From Psychrobacter sp. (GTDB lineage Bacteria > Pseudomonadota > Gammaproteobacteria > Pseudomonadales > Moraxellaceae), in NCBI GenBank assembly GCA_012270355.1, contig JAAXIL010000133.1, forward strand, positions 33,839 to 39,216: a stretch of DNA of 5,378 nt, in the 5' to 3' direction. The notes beneath the pieces were generated by a model. It did not search any database, had not been told where the DNA came from, and worked only from the letters and a program-made list of their open reading frames with translations. Positions 5,329 through 5,378 of the stretch are shown here, piece after piece (within the stretch, counting starts at the first letter, position 1; every line of letters starts with the position of its first letter). A program made the position numbers and the translations under genes.

Positions 5329-5378
5329 CTCTTGTTGGGTTAATAAATTGTGATATTAAGTTTGGCTATAAATTTAAG
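5329..5378 (-). promoter_or_regulatory. AT-rich leader of the cydDC operon with an inverted repeat
   Basis: These 50 bp directly upstream of the cydD ATG are strongly AT-rich, unlike the coding DNA. They contain a perfect 6-bp inverted repeat, TTAATA (5340-5345) and TATTAA (5354-5359), with an 8-nt centre that ends 11 nt from the start codon. Weak -10-like hexamers exist (TAATAT, TTTATT on the minus strand) but no convincing -35, so the promoter may extend beyond the window. The repeat could be an operator for a respiratory regulator or simply AT-rich symmetry. Confidence 0.35.

Noticed and set aside
5349..5353. CRP or FNR site upstream of cydD
   Set aside because: Only one TGTGA half-site is present. 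The expected TCACA partner is absent, and the TTGAT-N4-ATCAA pattern is not met.

Overview
This window looks like chromosomal DNA from a gammaproteobacterium. The moderate G+C content, with AT-rich gaps between genes, and the style of the CydD/CydC proteins suggest Moraxellaceae (Psychrobacter/Moraxella-like). That assignment rests on general resemblance only and is low to moderate confidence. No rRNA, tRNA, CRISPR array or intact mobile element is visible.

Layout. (1) Positions 2-910, plus strand: the 3' two-thirds of an AarF/ABC1/UbiB-family atypical kinase gene, whose 5' end lies outside the window. (2) Positions 911-1191: a 281-bp gap containing a 79-bp nested inverted repeat (940-1018), then an AT-rich stretch with a plausible promoter (-35 at 1132, -10 at 1154). 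An 18-bp near-palindrome (1142-1159) covers that promoter's spacer and -10. (3) Positions 1192-1521, plus strand: a 109-aa ArsR-family winged-helix repressor. It has cysteines at 43 and 109, the same 66-residue spacing as the redox/persulfide-sensing pair of BigR and SqrR, so it is best read as a sulfide/persulfide-responsive repressor. (4) Positions 1580-5328, minus strand: a two-gene operon, cydD then cydC, with a 4-bp ATGA stop/start overlap. It encodes the heterodimeric ABC transporter CydDC, needed for cytochrome bd assembly. The last 50 bases of the window are the AT-rich leader of cydD and carry a 6+6-bp inverted repeat.

How the parts may work together. CydDC is established as an assembly factor for cytochrome bd oxidase, described first as a cysteine/glutathione exporter and later from structural work as a haem transporter. 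Cytochrome bd is a sulfide-tolerant oxidase. A BigR/SqrR-like sensor converging on cydDC, with none of the usual persulfide-detoxification genes (rhodanese, persulfide dioxygenase, sulfite exporter) in view, raises the possibility that it regulates respiration or thiol/haem export. That link is inference: the gene is convergent with cydC, and its only visible candidate operator lies at its own promoter. cydAB is not in the window. No fully novel system is evident. The most notable points are the sensor and its context, the promoter/operator architecture, a possible coupled small ORF upstream of the repressor, and lineage-specific changes in CydC and CydD (microrepeat linkers, a short CydC C-terminus, a long CydD tail, and substitution of one residue near the haem-ligand histidine).
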